A DNA stretch of 37,313 nt, from positions 1 to 37,313 of the forward strand of contig JAICUU010000008.1 in the NCBI GenBank assembly GCA_025935675.1. Reading direction: 5' to 3'. Source of the DNA: Burkholderiales bacterium (GTDB taxonomy: Bacteria > Pseudomonadota > Gammaproteobacteria > Burkholderiales > Casimicrobiaceae). The notes under the pieces were generated by a model. It worked only from the letters and a program-made list of their open reading frames with translations, had not been told where the DNA came from and searched no databases. The translations under genes were made by a program, and so were the position numbers. Of this stretch, positions 15,279-24,401 are shown one piece after another (position 1 is the first letter of the stretch; every line of letters starts with the position of its first letter).

Positions 15279-15280
<2 letters not shown>
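15168..15280 (+). ncRNA. Candidate small RNA (~113 nt) with anti-Shine-Dalgarno loop
   Basis: Bracketed by the phaP terminator and its own. Three stem-loops follow the predicted start. SL1: GCACTGCCGC (15170) pairs with GCGGCA-G-GTGC (15200-15210), enclosing an inner GTCCC-tccc-GGGAC hairpin and an unpaired CCTCC. SL2: CTGTATTCC (15212) pairs with GGAATGCAG (15236), 9 bp including one U-G, around a 15-nt loop TCTCCTCCTCCTGAC that is complementary to AGGAGG-type ribosome-binding sites. SL3: the terminator at 15251. There is no credible ORF. C-rich anti-SD loops are known in regulatory and toxic sRNAs of betaproteobacteria and neisseriae. It is convergent with phaB, whose stop codon overlaps the T-tract, and the loop can pair with the phaB SD. 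Family membership is not established here. Confidence 0.7.
15251..15280 (+). terminator. Intrinsic terminator of the sRNA
   Basis: AGCCCCGCCG-tcac-CGGCGGGGCT is a perfect 10-bp stem followed by TTTTTT on the plus strand. On the minus strand no T-tract follows, so it is not oriented for phaB. phaB (minus) stops at 15279-15281, inside the T-tract. Confidence 0.9.
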
Positions 15281-16028
<748 letters not shown>

Positions 16029-16081
16029 GTCGTCCTCCTCGTCGTTGTCGATGTGGATCGTGCCTTGCCGCCGCGCGCCAT

Positions 16082-17818
16082 TCAGGTCGCGGCCTCGTGT
16101 ACGTAACGGCCCGGCGCCGGCGCGAGCGGCGCGAACGCCGCGTTGCCCGTCGCGGAGGGTGCCGCGCGCGTGCCACCCTTGTACGCCGCGAGCCAGCGCG
16201 TCCAGTGTGGCCACCAACTGCCCGGATTCGACGTGGCGCGCGCGAGCCATGCGTCGGGATCGCCGCCGTTTCGCTCGCCGGTCCAGTAGTTGCGCTTCCG
16301 CGGCGCCGGTGGATTGACGACGCCGGCGATGTGCCCGGACGCCCCCAGCACGAACGTCGCGTCGCCGCCGACGAGCGCGGTGGTGCGCCAGGCGCTCTTC
16401 CACGGCACGATGTGATCGCGCCGGCTCGCCATCACGTAGGCTGGGCAGCGGATGCGCGAAAGGTCGACCGCCTCGCCCTGCATCGTCAGCGATCCGGGCT
16501 CGCGCAGCCGGTTGTGCACGTACATGCTGTCGAGGTAATACGCGAACATCGGCCCGGGCAGGCTGGTCGAGTCGCCGTTCCAGTGCAGCAAGTCGAGCGC
16601 CGGCGGCGTGCGGCCCTCGAGGTAGCTGGCGACGACGTAGCGCCACACGAGCTCGTTGGCGCGCAGGCTCGCGAATGCCCCCGCCAGCGTCGCGCCCGGC
16701 ATCCGCGCACCCATCCGCATCGCCGGCGCGACCGACGCCATGAACTCCGGCGTGATGTAGGCGCCGATCTCGCCCGGATCCTCGAAGTCGAGCATCGTCG
16801 CGAGGAGCGTCAGGCTCGCCACCGACCGGTCGCCGCGCGCCGCCATCACCGCGAGCGCGCTCGCGAGCAGCGTGCCGCCGACGCAGAAGCCGAGCGCATT
16901 GACCGTGCGGCTGCCGCTGACCGACTTCGCGACGTCGATCGCCTGCTCGACGCCTTGCGCGAGGTAGTCGTCCCAGGTGAGCCGGCCAAGCTCCGCAGGG
17001 ATGTTGCGCCAGGACACGATGAACGTCGTGTGTCCCGCGTCGACCGCGTGGCGAACGAACGAGTTCTGCGCGCCGAGATCGAGGATGTAGTACTTGTTGA
17101 TGCACGGCGGCACGATCACGAGCGGCCGTCGCGCCACCTTCGGTGTCGTCGCGTCGTACTGGATCAGCTCGATCAGCTCGTTGCGGTAGACGACGCTGCC
17201 CGGCGTGACGGCGAGGTTGCGACCGACCTCGAACGCGTCGGGATCGCTCATGGTCACGCGCCCGGCGCGCATGTCCGCATAGAGGTTCGCGGCGCCGTGC
17301 ATGAGGCTCGCGCCGCCGGTGGCCATCGCGCGCTTTTGCGCGGCCGGATTGCCCGCGAGGAAGTTGGCCGGCGCGAGCGCCTCGATCGCCTGGCGGGTGT
17401 AGAACGCCGCGCGCGCGGCGTCGCGCGGCGCGAGCGGCAGCGCGTTCACGCGCGCGGTCAGGTATTCGGCACGGAGGAGATACGCCTGGCGCAGGAACGA
17501 GAACCACGGGATGGTCCGCCATTCGGGCGCGTCGAAGCGCCGGTCGTCCGGCTCCGGCGTGGCGACCTCGGGAAGCGTGCCGCCCGCCTCGAGATGCAGG
17601 ACGGCCCGCCACAGCGCGGCGCTGCGCGCCGCGTAATCGCGGTCGAGTGCGGCGAGCGCGTCGCCTTGCACGGCCGCGGTCGCCTGCGCGGCATCGGTCG
17701 CGGGCGTCGCGGCGCCGAGCGGCTTCGTCCAGAAGCGCGCCCAATCGGCGCCGGCGCGTTGCCAGGCTTCGGCGAGCGGCGCGAGATCGGCGAGCGCGGG
17801 TTGGTCGAGGGTCAGCAC
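16082..17818 (-). CDS. phaC: Class I poly(3-hydroxyalkanoate) synthase PhaC
   Basis: 578 aa from GTG 17818 (VLTLDQPALADLAPLAEAWQ). The track start at 17911 adds an Arg/His-rich segment that does not look like a PhaC N-terminus. The GTG has no clear SD, so the start is uncertain. Domain order: N-terminal PhaC_N (~65-235), then an alpha/beta-hydrolase core. Lipase-like box GFCVGG with catalytic Cys312, Asp468 (SRRDHIVPWKSAW) and His496 (GASGHIAGVVNPP); NKYYILDL and SWRNI are also diagnostic. It polymerises (R)-3-hydroxyacyl-CoA on the granule surface, followed by phaB. Confidence 0.95.
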   Translation of the reverse strand: MLTLDQPALADLAPLAEAWQRAGADWARFWTKPLGAATPATDAAQATAAVQGDALAALDRDYAARSAALWRAVLHLEAGGTLPEVATPEPDDRRFDAPEWRTIPWFSFLRQAYLLRAEYLTARVNALPLAPRDAARAAFYTRQAIEALAPANFLAGNPAAQKRAMATGGASLMHGAANLYADMRAGRVTMSDPDAFEVGRNLAVTPGSVVYRNELIELIQYDATTPKVARRPLVIVPPCINKYYILDLGAQNSFVRHAVDAGHTTFIVSWRNIPAELGRLTWDDYLAQGVEQAIDVAKSVSGSRTVNALGFCVGGTLLASALAVMAARGDRSVASLTLLATMLDFEDPGEIGAYITPEFMASVAPAMRMGARMPGATLAGAFASLRANELVWRYVVASYLEGRTPPALDLLHWNGDSTSLPGPMFAYYLDSMYVHNRLREPGSLTMQGEAVDLSRIRCPAYVMASRRDHIVPWKSAWRTTALVGGDATFVLGASGHIAGVVNPPAPRKRNYWTGERNGGDPDAWLARATSNPGSWWPHWTRWLAAYKGGTRAAPSATGNAAFAPLAPAPGRYVHEAAT

Positions 17819-17875
17819 GGACGGCCGGCGGGCATGCGGCCGTCGGAGGCGAGGGCCGTGACGTCGATGGTATCG

Positions 17876-17888
17876 TGCACGCACTGCA
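17876..17888. promoter_or_regulatory. TGCA-N5-TGCA palindrome upstream of phaC
   Basis: TGCACGCACTGCA lies about 60 nt upstream of the phaC start. Read on the minus strand it holds TGCAGTGC, the 8-mer of the palindrome upstream of phaP. Possible PhaR-type site controlling phaCB. Inference from a short match. Confidence 0.3.
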
Positions 17889-17905
17889 ACATTCAATCGT
17901 CGCCG

Positions 17906-18145
17906 GTGCACATCGTCATCGCCGGCTGGCTCTACGTGATCGGCGCGATCTCGCTCACGATGAAGAGCGCGGCCGCGGGCATCGCCCTGTTCGCCCTCGC
18001 CGGTCTCGCGCCCGTCGCGCTCTGCGGATGGATCGCGCTCCTGCGGTTGCGCCGGCGGCGTGCCGACGCAGAGGCGCGCGCCGCGACATCGCCGTCGTCA
18101 GGGCTCGAGCGCGAGGTGGACCAGCGCGATGACCGCGACCCCTGA
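17906..18145 (+). CDS. Small two-TM membrane protein, conserved-hypothetical type
   Basis: 79 aa from GTG 17906 (MHIVIAGWLYVIGAISLTM). Two hydrophobic segments (~2-19 and ~23-46) are followed by a basic stop-transfer (RLRRRRADAE) and a polar tail. The MHIVIAGWLYV start and a second TM ending in a basic cluster match my recollection of a small membrane protein common in betaproteobacteria with unknown function. An upstream in-frame ATG (17867) would add 13 residues lacking family character. Divergent from phaC; its 3' end overlaps the ZIP gene tail-to-tail by 48 nt, and that part encodes a charged tail of doubtful meaning. Confidence 0.6.
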   Translation: MHIVIAGWLYVIGAISLTMKSAAAGIALFALAGLAPVALCGWIALLRLRRRRADAEARAATSPSSGLEREVDQRDDRDP

Positions 18146-18904
18146 CACGATCAGCAGCATCTGCTTCAGCGTCTCGAGCGGCTCGGGCCGCCGGTGCAGG
18201 CTGGGAATGAGGTCGGCGACCGCGACGTAGAGGAGGCTCGCCGACGCGATCGCGAGCACCGTCGGCAGGATCCCCGCCATCGCGGCGAGCGCGAAATAGC
18301 CGGCCGTGGCGCCGGCCAGCGTGGCGACGCCGGTCGCGACGTTGACGGCAAACGCGCGGCCGCGTGTGTAGCCCGAGTGCAGCAGCACCGCGAAATCACC
18401 GATCTGCTGCGGCAGCGCGTGCGCGACGATCGCGAGCGTGGTGACGAGCCCCAAGCGCGAATCCGCGAGGAACGCCGCGGCGATGACGATGCCGTCGCAG
18501 ACGTTGTGCACGCTGTTGCCGATCAGGATCATCAGGCCCGAGCGGCCCTGGTCGTGGCCGTGCGCATGCGCGGTGTGCATCGCATGCGCGTGCTCGGTCT
18601 CGTCGCGCGCGTCGTCGTGCGGCGCGTCGCCATGGCTGTGCCGCCACAGCACGAGCTTCTCGAGCAGGAAGAACGCGAGCAGCCCCGCGAGCACCGTCGC
18701 CATCACCGCTTGCGGATCGCCGCGCGCGAGGGCGTCGGGCAGCAGCTCGACGAACACCGCGCCGAGCAGCGCGCCGACCGCGAACGACACGAGGCGCGGC
18801 ACCAGCGTCGCGGGTAGCGCCAGCGACGCGCCGGCCGCCACCGTCGCCAGCACGCCGGCGGCGAGCGCGGCGAGGAAGACCTCGAGGTAGCCGGCGACAT
18901 GCAT
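18098..18904 (-). CDS. ZIP family divalent metal transporter
   Basis: 268 aa with about eight TM segments. A cytoplasmic His-rich loop (HSHGDAPHDD...HAHAMHTAHAHGHDQ, ~90-120) lies between TM3 and TM4. TM4 has the ZIP signature GNSVHNVCDGIVIAAAF, and TM5 carries HALPQQIGDFAVL (the usual HExPxExGD with altered residues). Predicted to import zinc or a related divalent cation across the inner membrane. It lies on the minus strand after pgeF with an 82-nt gap, splitting the usual rluD-pgeF-phaC neighbourhood. Confidence 0.9.
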   Translation of the reverse strand: MHVAGYLEVFLAALAAGVLATVAAGASLALPATLVPRLVSFAVGALLGAVFVELLPDALARGDPQAVMATVLAGLLAFFLLEKLVLWRHSHGDAPHDDARDETEHAHAMHTAHAHGHDQGRSGLMILIGNSVHNVCDGIVIAAAFLADSRLGLVTTLAIVAHALPQQIGDFAVLLHSGYTRGRAFAVNVATGVATLAGATAGYFALAAMAGILPTVLAIASASLLYVAVADLIPSLHRRPEPLETLKQMLLIVSGVAVIALVHLALEP

Positions 18905-18986
18905 CGGGCGCCGATGTTAGCGCAGCGGCCGCGGTGGCGGCTCGCGAGGCGTGGCAGGCGGCGCCCCTGCGCCACGGGTGCGGCCG

Positions 18987-19829
18987 TCAGCGATCGTCGC
19001 GCCAGATGAGCGCCGCCATGCGCCCGGTCGGGCCGTCGCGGCGATAGGAGAAGAAGCGCGCGCGATCGCCGTGCGTGCATGCGGTGACGACGTCGACGGC
19101 GGTCACGCCGGCGGCGGCGAGGCGCCGCTGCGCAAGCGCGCGCAGGTCGCAAAGCCACTTGCCTTCGCGATGGCGGACGAAGTGCGCGGCGGCGCCGGCG
19201 TCATCCGCGGCGAACGCGTCGCGCACGTCGTCGCCGACCTCGAACGCCGTCGCGCCGATCGCGGGCCCGAGCCACGCGACGATGTCCGGCGGCTTCACGC
19301 GCATCGCGTCGAGCGTCGCCTCGACGACGCCGCCCGCGAGCCCGCGCCAGCCCGCGTGCGCCGCGCCGATCGCGCCGCCGTCGCGTGCCGCGAGCAGCAC
19401 GGGAATGCAGTCGGCGACGCGGATCGCGAGCGGGCTGCCGGCGAGGCGCGTGACCAGCGCGTCGGCACGTGGCGGTGCATTGCGCAACGCATCGACGTTG
19501 CCGCGCCCGACCTCGACGACGTCGGCCCCATGCACCTGCTCGAGCCACACCGGCGGGGCGGGCAGCCATTCGCCGACGCGGCGCCGGTTCTCGGCGATCG
19601 CGGGGTCGTCGCCTTCGCGCGCGCCGCCGACGTCGAGCGACGCGCTCGTGCCTTGCGACACGCCGCCGTTGCGCGTCGTGGCGAACGCGTGCACCCGCGC
19701 TGGCGCCCGCCACGCGGGTACGATCCAGTCGAGGCGGCGCGCGGCGAAGCGCGCCGCGAGCGCGGCGTCAGCGATTGCGCGCGGCGGGGTCGCGTCGGCC
19801 GTCGCGCGCGCTGGAGTCGCGTCAGCCAT
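18987..19829 (-). CDS. pgeF: Purine nucleoside phosphorylase / laccase-domain protein PgeF (YfiH)
   Basis: 280 aa from ATG 19829; ATG 19856 (MPRHASRTR) is an alternative, and neither has a good SD. The first ~25 residues are low-complexity (ATADATP-like repeats). The Cu-oxidase_4/LACC core has the three metal ligands in EQVHGADV, RVADCIPVLL and AHAGWRGLAGG, and ends SYRRDGPTGRMAALIW. The family is reported to have purine nucleoside phosphorylase/deaminase activity and, in E. coli, a peptidoglycan quality role. It follows rluD, as in many proteobacteria. Confidence 0.9.
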   Translation of the reverse strand: MADATPARATADATPPRAIADAALAARFAARRLDWIVPAWRAPARVHAFATTRNGGVSQGTSASLDVGGAREGDDPAIAENRRRVGEWLPAPPVWLEQVHGADVVEVGRGNVDALRNAPPRADALVTRLAGSPLAIRVADCIPVLLAARDGGAIGAAHAGWRGLAGGVVEATLDAMRVKPPDIVAWLGPAIGATAFEVGDDVRDAFAADDAGAAAHFVRHREGKWLCDLRALAQRRLAAAGVTAVDVVTACTHGDRARFFSYRRDGPTGRMAALIWRDDR

Positions 19830-19879
19830 GCGCGTGCGCGAAGCGTGTCGTGGCATGTATTTGCGCGCCGCGCGTCGTT

Positions 19880-20821
19880 TCAGCCATTCGCGCGCTCTTG
19901 CAGCGCCCGCTGCAACGCCATGAAATCGTCCGGTGGCTCGGCTTGCCAGCGCATCTGCGCGCCGGTCACCGGATGATCGAGCGCGAGCCGCCACGCGTGC
20001 AGCGCCTGGCGCCGCATCGCCGGCAGGCCGGGAACGTCGCGCGCGCGGCCGTATGCGGCATCGCCGACGATCGGATGGCGGATCGCGGCGAGGTGGACGC
20101 GGATCTGGTGCGTGCGGCCGGTCTCCAGCGTGCACTTGACGAGCGTCGCGATCGCGTAGCGCTCGCGTGGCGCGACATGCGTGCGCGCCGCGCGGCCGCC
20201 CTCGACGACGGCCATCGTCGTGCGCGCCACCGGATGGCGGCCGATCGGCGCATCGACGGTGACCGCGCGCTCGATGTCGCCCCATGCGATCGCGAGGTAG
20301 TCGCGATGCACGTCGCGCGCGGCGAGCGCGCGCGCCAGCGCGGTCTGCGACTCCGGCGTGCGCGCGACGACGAGGAGGCCGCTCGTGTCCTTGTCGAGGC
20401 GGTGCACGATGCCGGCGCGCGCGATGCCGGCGAGCGACGGCGCGTGGTGCAGCAGCGCGTTCTGCAGCGTGCCGCCGCGGTTGCCCGCGCCCGGGTGGAC
20501 GACGAGACCGGCCGGCTTGTCGACGACGATGATCGCGTCGTCCTCGTACACGATCGCGAGCGCGATCGCCTCGCCGGCGTGCGTCGTGTCGGGCTCGACG
20601 GGCGGCGCGGCGATGCGCAGCCGCTCGCCGCCGGCGAGGCGATGACGCGGCGCGCGCACGGCGCCGTCGACGGTGACGTCGCCGGCGGCGATCCAGCCCT
20701 GGATGCGGTTGCGCGAATGCTGCGGCAGCAGGCGTGCGAGTGCCAGGTCGAGCCGCAGGCCCGCCATTTCCGGCGGCACGACGACGTCGTCGGCGGAGGC
20801 CTCCGCCGCGGGTTCGCGCAT
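19880..20821 (-). CDS. rluD: 23S rRNA pseudouridine synthase RluD
   Basis: 313 aa from ATG 20821 (MREPAAEASADDVVVPPEMAGLRLD). The longer track ORF runs antisense through bamD and is not real. N-terminal S4 domain (RLLPQHSRNRIQGWIAAGDVTVDG), then the RluA-family catalytic block GIVHRLDKDTSGLLVVART with the catalytic Asp in HRLDKDT, and TGRTHQIRVHLAAIRHPIVGDAAYG. It modifies U1911/1915/1917 of 23S rRNA helix 69. Divergent from bamD, a conserved arrangement in proteobacteria. Confidence 0.94.
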   Translation of the reverse strand: MREPAAEASADDVVVPPEMAGLRLDLALARLLPQHSRNRIQGWIAAGDVTVDGAVRAPRHRLAGGERLRIAAPPVEPDTTHAGEAIALAIVYEDDAIIVVDKPAGLVVHPGAGNRGGTLQNALLHHAPSLAGIARAGIVHRLDKDTSGLLVVARTPESQTALARALAARDVHRDYLAIAWGDIERAVTVDAPIGRHPVARTTMAVVEGGRAARTHVAPRERYAIATLVKCTLETGRTHQIRVHLAAIRHPIVGDAAYGRARDVPGLPAMRRQALHAWRLALDHPVTGAQMRWQAEPPDDFMALQRALQERANG

Positions 20822-20832
20822 GGGCGGCGGCG

Positions 20833-20838
20833 TATAAT
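20833..20838 (+). promoter_or_regulatory. Candidate -10 box for bamD
   Basis: A perfect TATAAT 25 nt upstream of the bamD ATG, in the 42-nt gap between rluD and bamD. No consensus -35 at 17 bp. The -35 region would lie inside the rluD start. Confidence 0.45.
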
Positions 20839-20863
20839 TCGCGGCTGTCACGTTGTCCGATCG

Positions 20864-21685
20864 ATGCCGCCGATGACCGCTGCGCTGTTCCTCAATCGTC
20901 TTCGCGGATTCGCGATCGTCGCGCTGTGCGCGCTGCTCGCGGGCGGATGCAGCCTGCTGCCGGACATGGGCAAGGACGAGACGACCGGCTGGTCGGCCGA
21001 GCGCCTGTACAAGGAGGCGCACGAGGCGCTCACCGACGGCAATTTTACACGCGCTGCAAGCCTCTTCGACAAGATCGAGGGCCGCTTCCCGTACGGGCGT
21101 TTCGCGCAGCAGGCGATCCTCGAGGGCGCGTACGCGAACTACCGGTTGGGCGAGGCCGAGACGGCGACCGCCGCGTGCGACCGCTTCATCCGCACGTATC
21201 CGAACCATCCCAACGTCGACTACGCGCTCTACCTCAAGGGCCTCGTCTACTTCCGCGAGGACCAGGGGATCCTGGGCTACGTCTACGAGCTCGATCCGGC
21301 GGAGCGCGACCCGAAGGCGATGCGCGACTCGTACGCGGCGTTCAAGGAGCTCGTCGCGCGGTTTCCGGACAGCAAGTACAGCGAGGACGCGCGCTACCGG
21401 CTGCGCTTCCTCGCCAATGCGATGGCACGGCACGAGGTGCTCGTGGCGCGCTACTACTACAACCGCGGCGCCTACGTCGCCGCCGCCAACCGCGCACAGG
21501 CTTCGCTGCTCGTCTATCCGAAGCAGCCGGCCAACGAGGAAGCGCTCGACGTGATGATCAAGGCCTACGACAAGATGGGCCTCACGCAGCTTCGCGACGA
21601 CAGCCGTCGCATCCTCGAGGCGACGTACCCGCAGAGCCGCTTCCTCGTCGCCGCGGCGCCGAAGCCGTGGTGGAAGCTCTGGTAA
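20864..21685 (+). CDS. bamD: Outer-membrane assembly lipoprotein BamD (ComL)
   Basis: 273 aa from ATG 20864 (MPPMTAALF); ATG 20873 is an equally possible start. Lipobox LLAGGC, then five TPR-like repeats: ERLYKEAHEALTDGNFTRAASLFDKIEGRFPYGRFAQQA, and YPNHPNVDYALYLKGLVYF with a DRDPKAMRDSYAAF-like block (here ERDPKAMRDSYAAFKELV). This is the conserved essential lipoprotein of the BAM complex that folds outer-membrane beta-barrels. Normal length. The stop is 4 nt from the convergent helicase stop. Confidence 0.95.
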   Translation: MPPMTAALFLNRLRGFAIVALCALLAGGCSLLPDMGKDETTGWSAERLYKEAHEALTDGNFTRAASLFDKIEGRFPYGRFAQQAILEGAYANYRLGEAETATAACDRFIRTYPNHPNVDYALYLKGLVYFREDQGILGYVYELDPAERDPKAMRDSYAAFKELVARFPDSKYSEDARYRLRFLANAMARHEVLVARYYYNRGAYVAAANRAQASLLVYPKQPANEEALDVMIKAYDKMGLTQLRDDSRRILEATYPQSRFLVAAAPKPWWKLW

Positions 21686-21689
21686 CCGG

Positions 21690-23678
21690 CTAGTCGCCGG
21701 CGGCGAAGAACGCCGCGACGTCGGCAAGCTCGCGCGTGCGCCGCATCGGCGGCAGGCTCCGCCACAACGTCTTGCCGTAGGATTTCTCGACGAGCCGCGG
21801 ATCGCCGATCACCAGCACGCCGCGATCGGTCTCGGTGCGGATCAGCCGGCCCGCGCCCTGCTTCAGGCTGATCGCCGCCTGCGGCAATTGCCAGTCGCGG
21901 AACGCGTTGCCGCCATCCTCCTCGAGCTTCTGCAATCGCGCGGCGAGCAGCGGATCGTCGGGGGGCGCGAACGGCAATTTGTCGATGACGACGACCGACA
22001 GCGCGTCGCCGGCGACGTCGACGCCTTCCCAGAAGCTCGCCGAGCCGAGCAGCACCGCGTTGCCGAGCCGGCGGAAGCGCTCGAGGAGCTCGGTCTTCGA
22101 GCCGTCGCCCTGCACGAGCACCGGGAAGTCGAGGCCTTCGCGCGCGAACGCCTCGGCGATGCGCTCGCGCGCACGGTTGAGCGCGCGTAGCGTCGTGAAC
22201 AGCAGGAACGCGCGCCCGCCGCTCGCGCGGAGCACCGGCAGCATCGCGTCGACCAATGCATCGGTGTGCCCGGGCGCGCCGGGCGCCGGCAGGTCGCGCG
22301 GCAGGTAGAGCAGCGCCTGTCGCGCGTAGTCGAACGGGCTCGGCCACGTGCCGGTCTTTGCATCGTCGAGGCCGAGCGTCGTCGTGTAGAGGCGAAAGTC
22401 GCCGGCGACCGCGAGCGTCGCCGAGGTGAAGATCCATGCGCGCGCCGACGACTCGACCTGGCGGCGGAACACGCGCGCGACCGACAGCGGCGACGCGTGC
22501 AGCAGGAACGCGTACGGCGTCAGGTCCACCCAGCGCACGAACGCCTCGCCTGCCTCGTCGCTCGCGTGCCGCCAGCGCGCGAGCCGCGCGGCGAGGTCGT
22601 CGGCGCGCGCGGCGAGCGTGGCGAGATCCTCGCTGCGGTCGGCGACGACGGCGAGGCTCGCCGCCGCGCGATCGGCGGCGGCGCACAGCGCGTCGAGCGC
22701 GTCGACGACGTCGCGCTGCGCGAGCGCCGCCTCGCGCGGCATCTTGCCGGTGCCCTCGCCGAGCGCGAGCCGCAGCCGCTTCGCCGCCGGCTGAAGCTCG
22801 CCCGGCGCGTCGCCGAGCTCGGGCATGTCGCGCGCGGCGCCGCGCAGCGCCGCCTCGGCGTCGCGCGCGAGATCGGCGACCTGTCCCGACGTCGCCTGCT
22901 CGCCGAAGAACAGCGTCGCGGTGTCGGGAAGCTGGTGCGCCTCGTCGAGGATCACCGTGTCGCAGGCGGGCAGGAGCTCGGAGACGCCCTCGTCGCGCAG
23001 CATCACGTCGGCGAAGAACAGGTGGTGGTTGACGACGACGACGTCGGCGTCGAGCGCCTCCTTGCGCGCCTTCATCACGAAGCACTCGCGGAAGAACGCG
23101 CAGTTCGAGCCGAGGCAGTTCTCGCGCGTCGACGTGACGAGAGGCCAGATCGACGCGTTCTCGGGCACGTCGGCGAGGCCCGCGCGGTCGCCGCGCTCCG
23201 ACGCGTGCGCGAACGCGACGATTTTCGGGAGATGGCGGGCGTCCTCGCGCGACGGCAGCCGGCCCTCGCGCGACGTGCGCTCGAGATGGTGCAGGCAGAT
23301 GTAGTTGGCGCGGCCCTTCAGAAGCGCCAGCGTGAGCGGCACGGCGAGCGCATCGCGCACCATCGGCAGGTCGCGCTCGAAGAGCTGGTCCTGCAGCGTC
23401 TTCGTGCCGGTCGAGATGATGACCTTGCCGCCTTCGAGCAGCGCGGGCACGAGGTAGGCGAACGTCTTGCCGGTGCCCGTGCCGGCCTCCGCGACGAGGC
23501 GCCCGGCGCTGCGGATCGTGCGCAGCACCGCGTCGGCCATCGCCACCTGCGACGCGCGGCGCCGAAAGCCGGGCATCGCTTGCGCCAATGCGCCGCCCTC
23601 GTCGAAAATCGCCGCGAGCGTGCTGTCGGCGACGTCGTCCGTGACGGGCGCGTCGCTGTCGATCGTCGTGGAGGTCAG
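21690..23678 (-). CDS. DinG/YoaA-family ATP-dependent DNA helicase (Fe-S, XPD-like)
   Basis: About 662 aa if translation starts at CTG 23678, which overlaps the preceding TGA. No ATG or GTG exists upstream of the conserved N-terminus (LAAIFDEGGALAQAMPGFRRRASQ); TTG 23588 and ATG 23576 would trim it. Walker A EAGTGTGKT (~64-72), four cluster cysteines (YICLHH; CLGSNCAFFREC), VVNHHLFFADV, DEAH box VILDEAHQ, and helicase C motifs GSASFWEGVDV and QGAGRLIRTETDRG. Superfamily-2 5'-3' helicase acting in DNA repair. The NHHLFF and Fe-S layout fit YoaA/DinG. Confidence 0.9.
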   Translation of the reverse strand: MTSTTIDSDAPVTDDVADSTLAAIFDEGGALAQAMPGFRRRASQVAMADAVLRTIRSAGRLVAEAGTGTGKTFAYLVPALLEGGKVIISTGTKTLQDQLFERDLPMVRDALAVPLTLALLKGRANYICLHHLERTSREGRLPSREDARHLPKIVAFAHASERGDRAGLADVPENASIWPLVTSTRENCLGSNCAFFRECFVMKARKEALDADVVVVNHHLFFADVMLRDEGVSELLPACDTVILDEAHQLPDTATLFFGEQATSGQVADLARDAEAALRGAARDMPELGDAPGELQPAAKRLRLALGEGTGKMPREAALAQRDVVDALDALCAAADRAAASLAVVADRSEDLATLAARADDLAARLARWRHASDEAGEAFVRWVDLTPYAFLLHASPLSVARVFRRQVESSARAWIFTSATLAVAGDFRLYTTTLGLDDAKTGTWPSPFDYARQALLYLPRDLPAPGAPGHTDALVDAMLPVLRASGGRAFLLFTTLRALNRARERIAEAFAREGLDFPVLVQGDGSKTELLERFRRLGNAVLLGSASFWEGVDVAGDALSVVVIDKLPFAPPDDPLLAARLQKLEEDGGNAFRDWQLPQAAISLKQGAGRLIRTETDRGVLVIGDPRLVEKSYGKTLWRSLPPMRRTRELADVAAFFAAGD

Positions 23679-24262
23679 TGCGTCGCCTTCTTGGTGGCCG
23701 CCTTCGCCGCGGGCTTGTGCGACTGCGCCGCGGTCTTCTTCTTGTCCTTCGCCGCGTCGGCGAGCTGCAGCGACGTCTGGATGTCGACGATCGTCGCGGC
23801 GAACTTCTCGTAAGGCTCCATCGTGCGCGCCTTGTAGACGGTGTCGCTCTCGCCCTTTCGCCAGCCGAGGTCGGCCATCGCCTGCAGCCATTCGGCGTTG
23901 AGCGCGCGCAGGCCGTCGACCGCCTTCGCCGAGCGCGTCGCCGACTTGAGCGCCGCCTGGTAGGGGCGCGTCATGTTGAGCTTCTGCTTGGCGAGGCACG
24001 AGTCGCTCTTCGCGCCGTTGGTGCCATCGGTCGATTTCTCGTAGCCGAACTCGAGGATCTCGATGCTCTTCACGTGCTTGCACATCGTGTAGAGGTGGCC
24101 GACCGCGTCGAAGTAGCAGTCGAGCGGCGGCTTGCCGTCGGCATCCGGGCAAATGTAGTTGTATTGAGGCCCCGGATTGCCGCCGATGGTCTCGGCGTGC
24201 GAGCCGGCGGCGGCGATGGCAACGGTGGCCGCGCAGGCGGCAACGAGGTACGGAATGCGCAA
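23675..24262 (-). CDS. Uncharacterised secreted protein
   Basis: 195 aa. Clear signal peptide (MRIPYLVAACAATVAIAAAGSHA), then a domain with four Cys (YNYICPDADGKPPLDCYFDAVGHLYTMCKHVKSIEI ... DSCLAKQKLN), likely two disulfides, a helical segment (YQAALKSATRSAKAVDGLRALNAEWLQAM) and a Lys/Ala-rich tail (KKTAAQSHKPAAKAATKKATH). I do not recognise a named family; it resembles conserved-hypothetical periplasmic proteins of Burkholderiales. Its stop overlaps the helicase start region, so the two may be co-translated despite acting in different compartments. SD GAAGGA is present about 13 nt upstream of the start. Confidence 0.8.
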   Translation of the reverse strand: MRIPYLVAACAATVAIAAAGSHAETIGGNPGPQYNYICPDADGKPPLDCYFDAVGHLYTMCKHVKSIEILEFGYEKSTDGTNGAKSDSCLAKQKLNMTRPYQAALKSATRSAKAVDGLRALNAEWLQAMADLGWRKGESDTVYKARTMEPYEKFAATIVDIQTSLQLADAAKDKKKTAAQSHKPAAKAATKKATH

Positions 24263-24401
24263 GGGACGGGTTCCTTCGGGCGATGCCGAATGCTACCCGG
24301 CCCGCGCGGCTGCGGGAAAGCTCGACCGATGGATGACGTGCCGCGACCGACGATTGCCGTCGCGCGCAGCGCCGCGAGCGGCCCCGCGTACGCGGATCGC
24401 G

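Noticed and set aside
24382-24393. CCGCGTACGCGG perfect palindrome after the FabG-like gene
   Set aside because: Short, GC-rich and without T-tract; expected by chance at this base composition.
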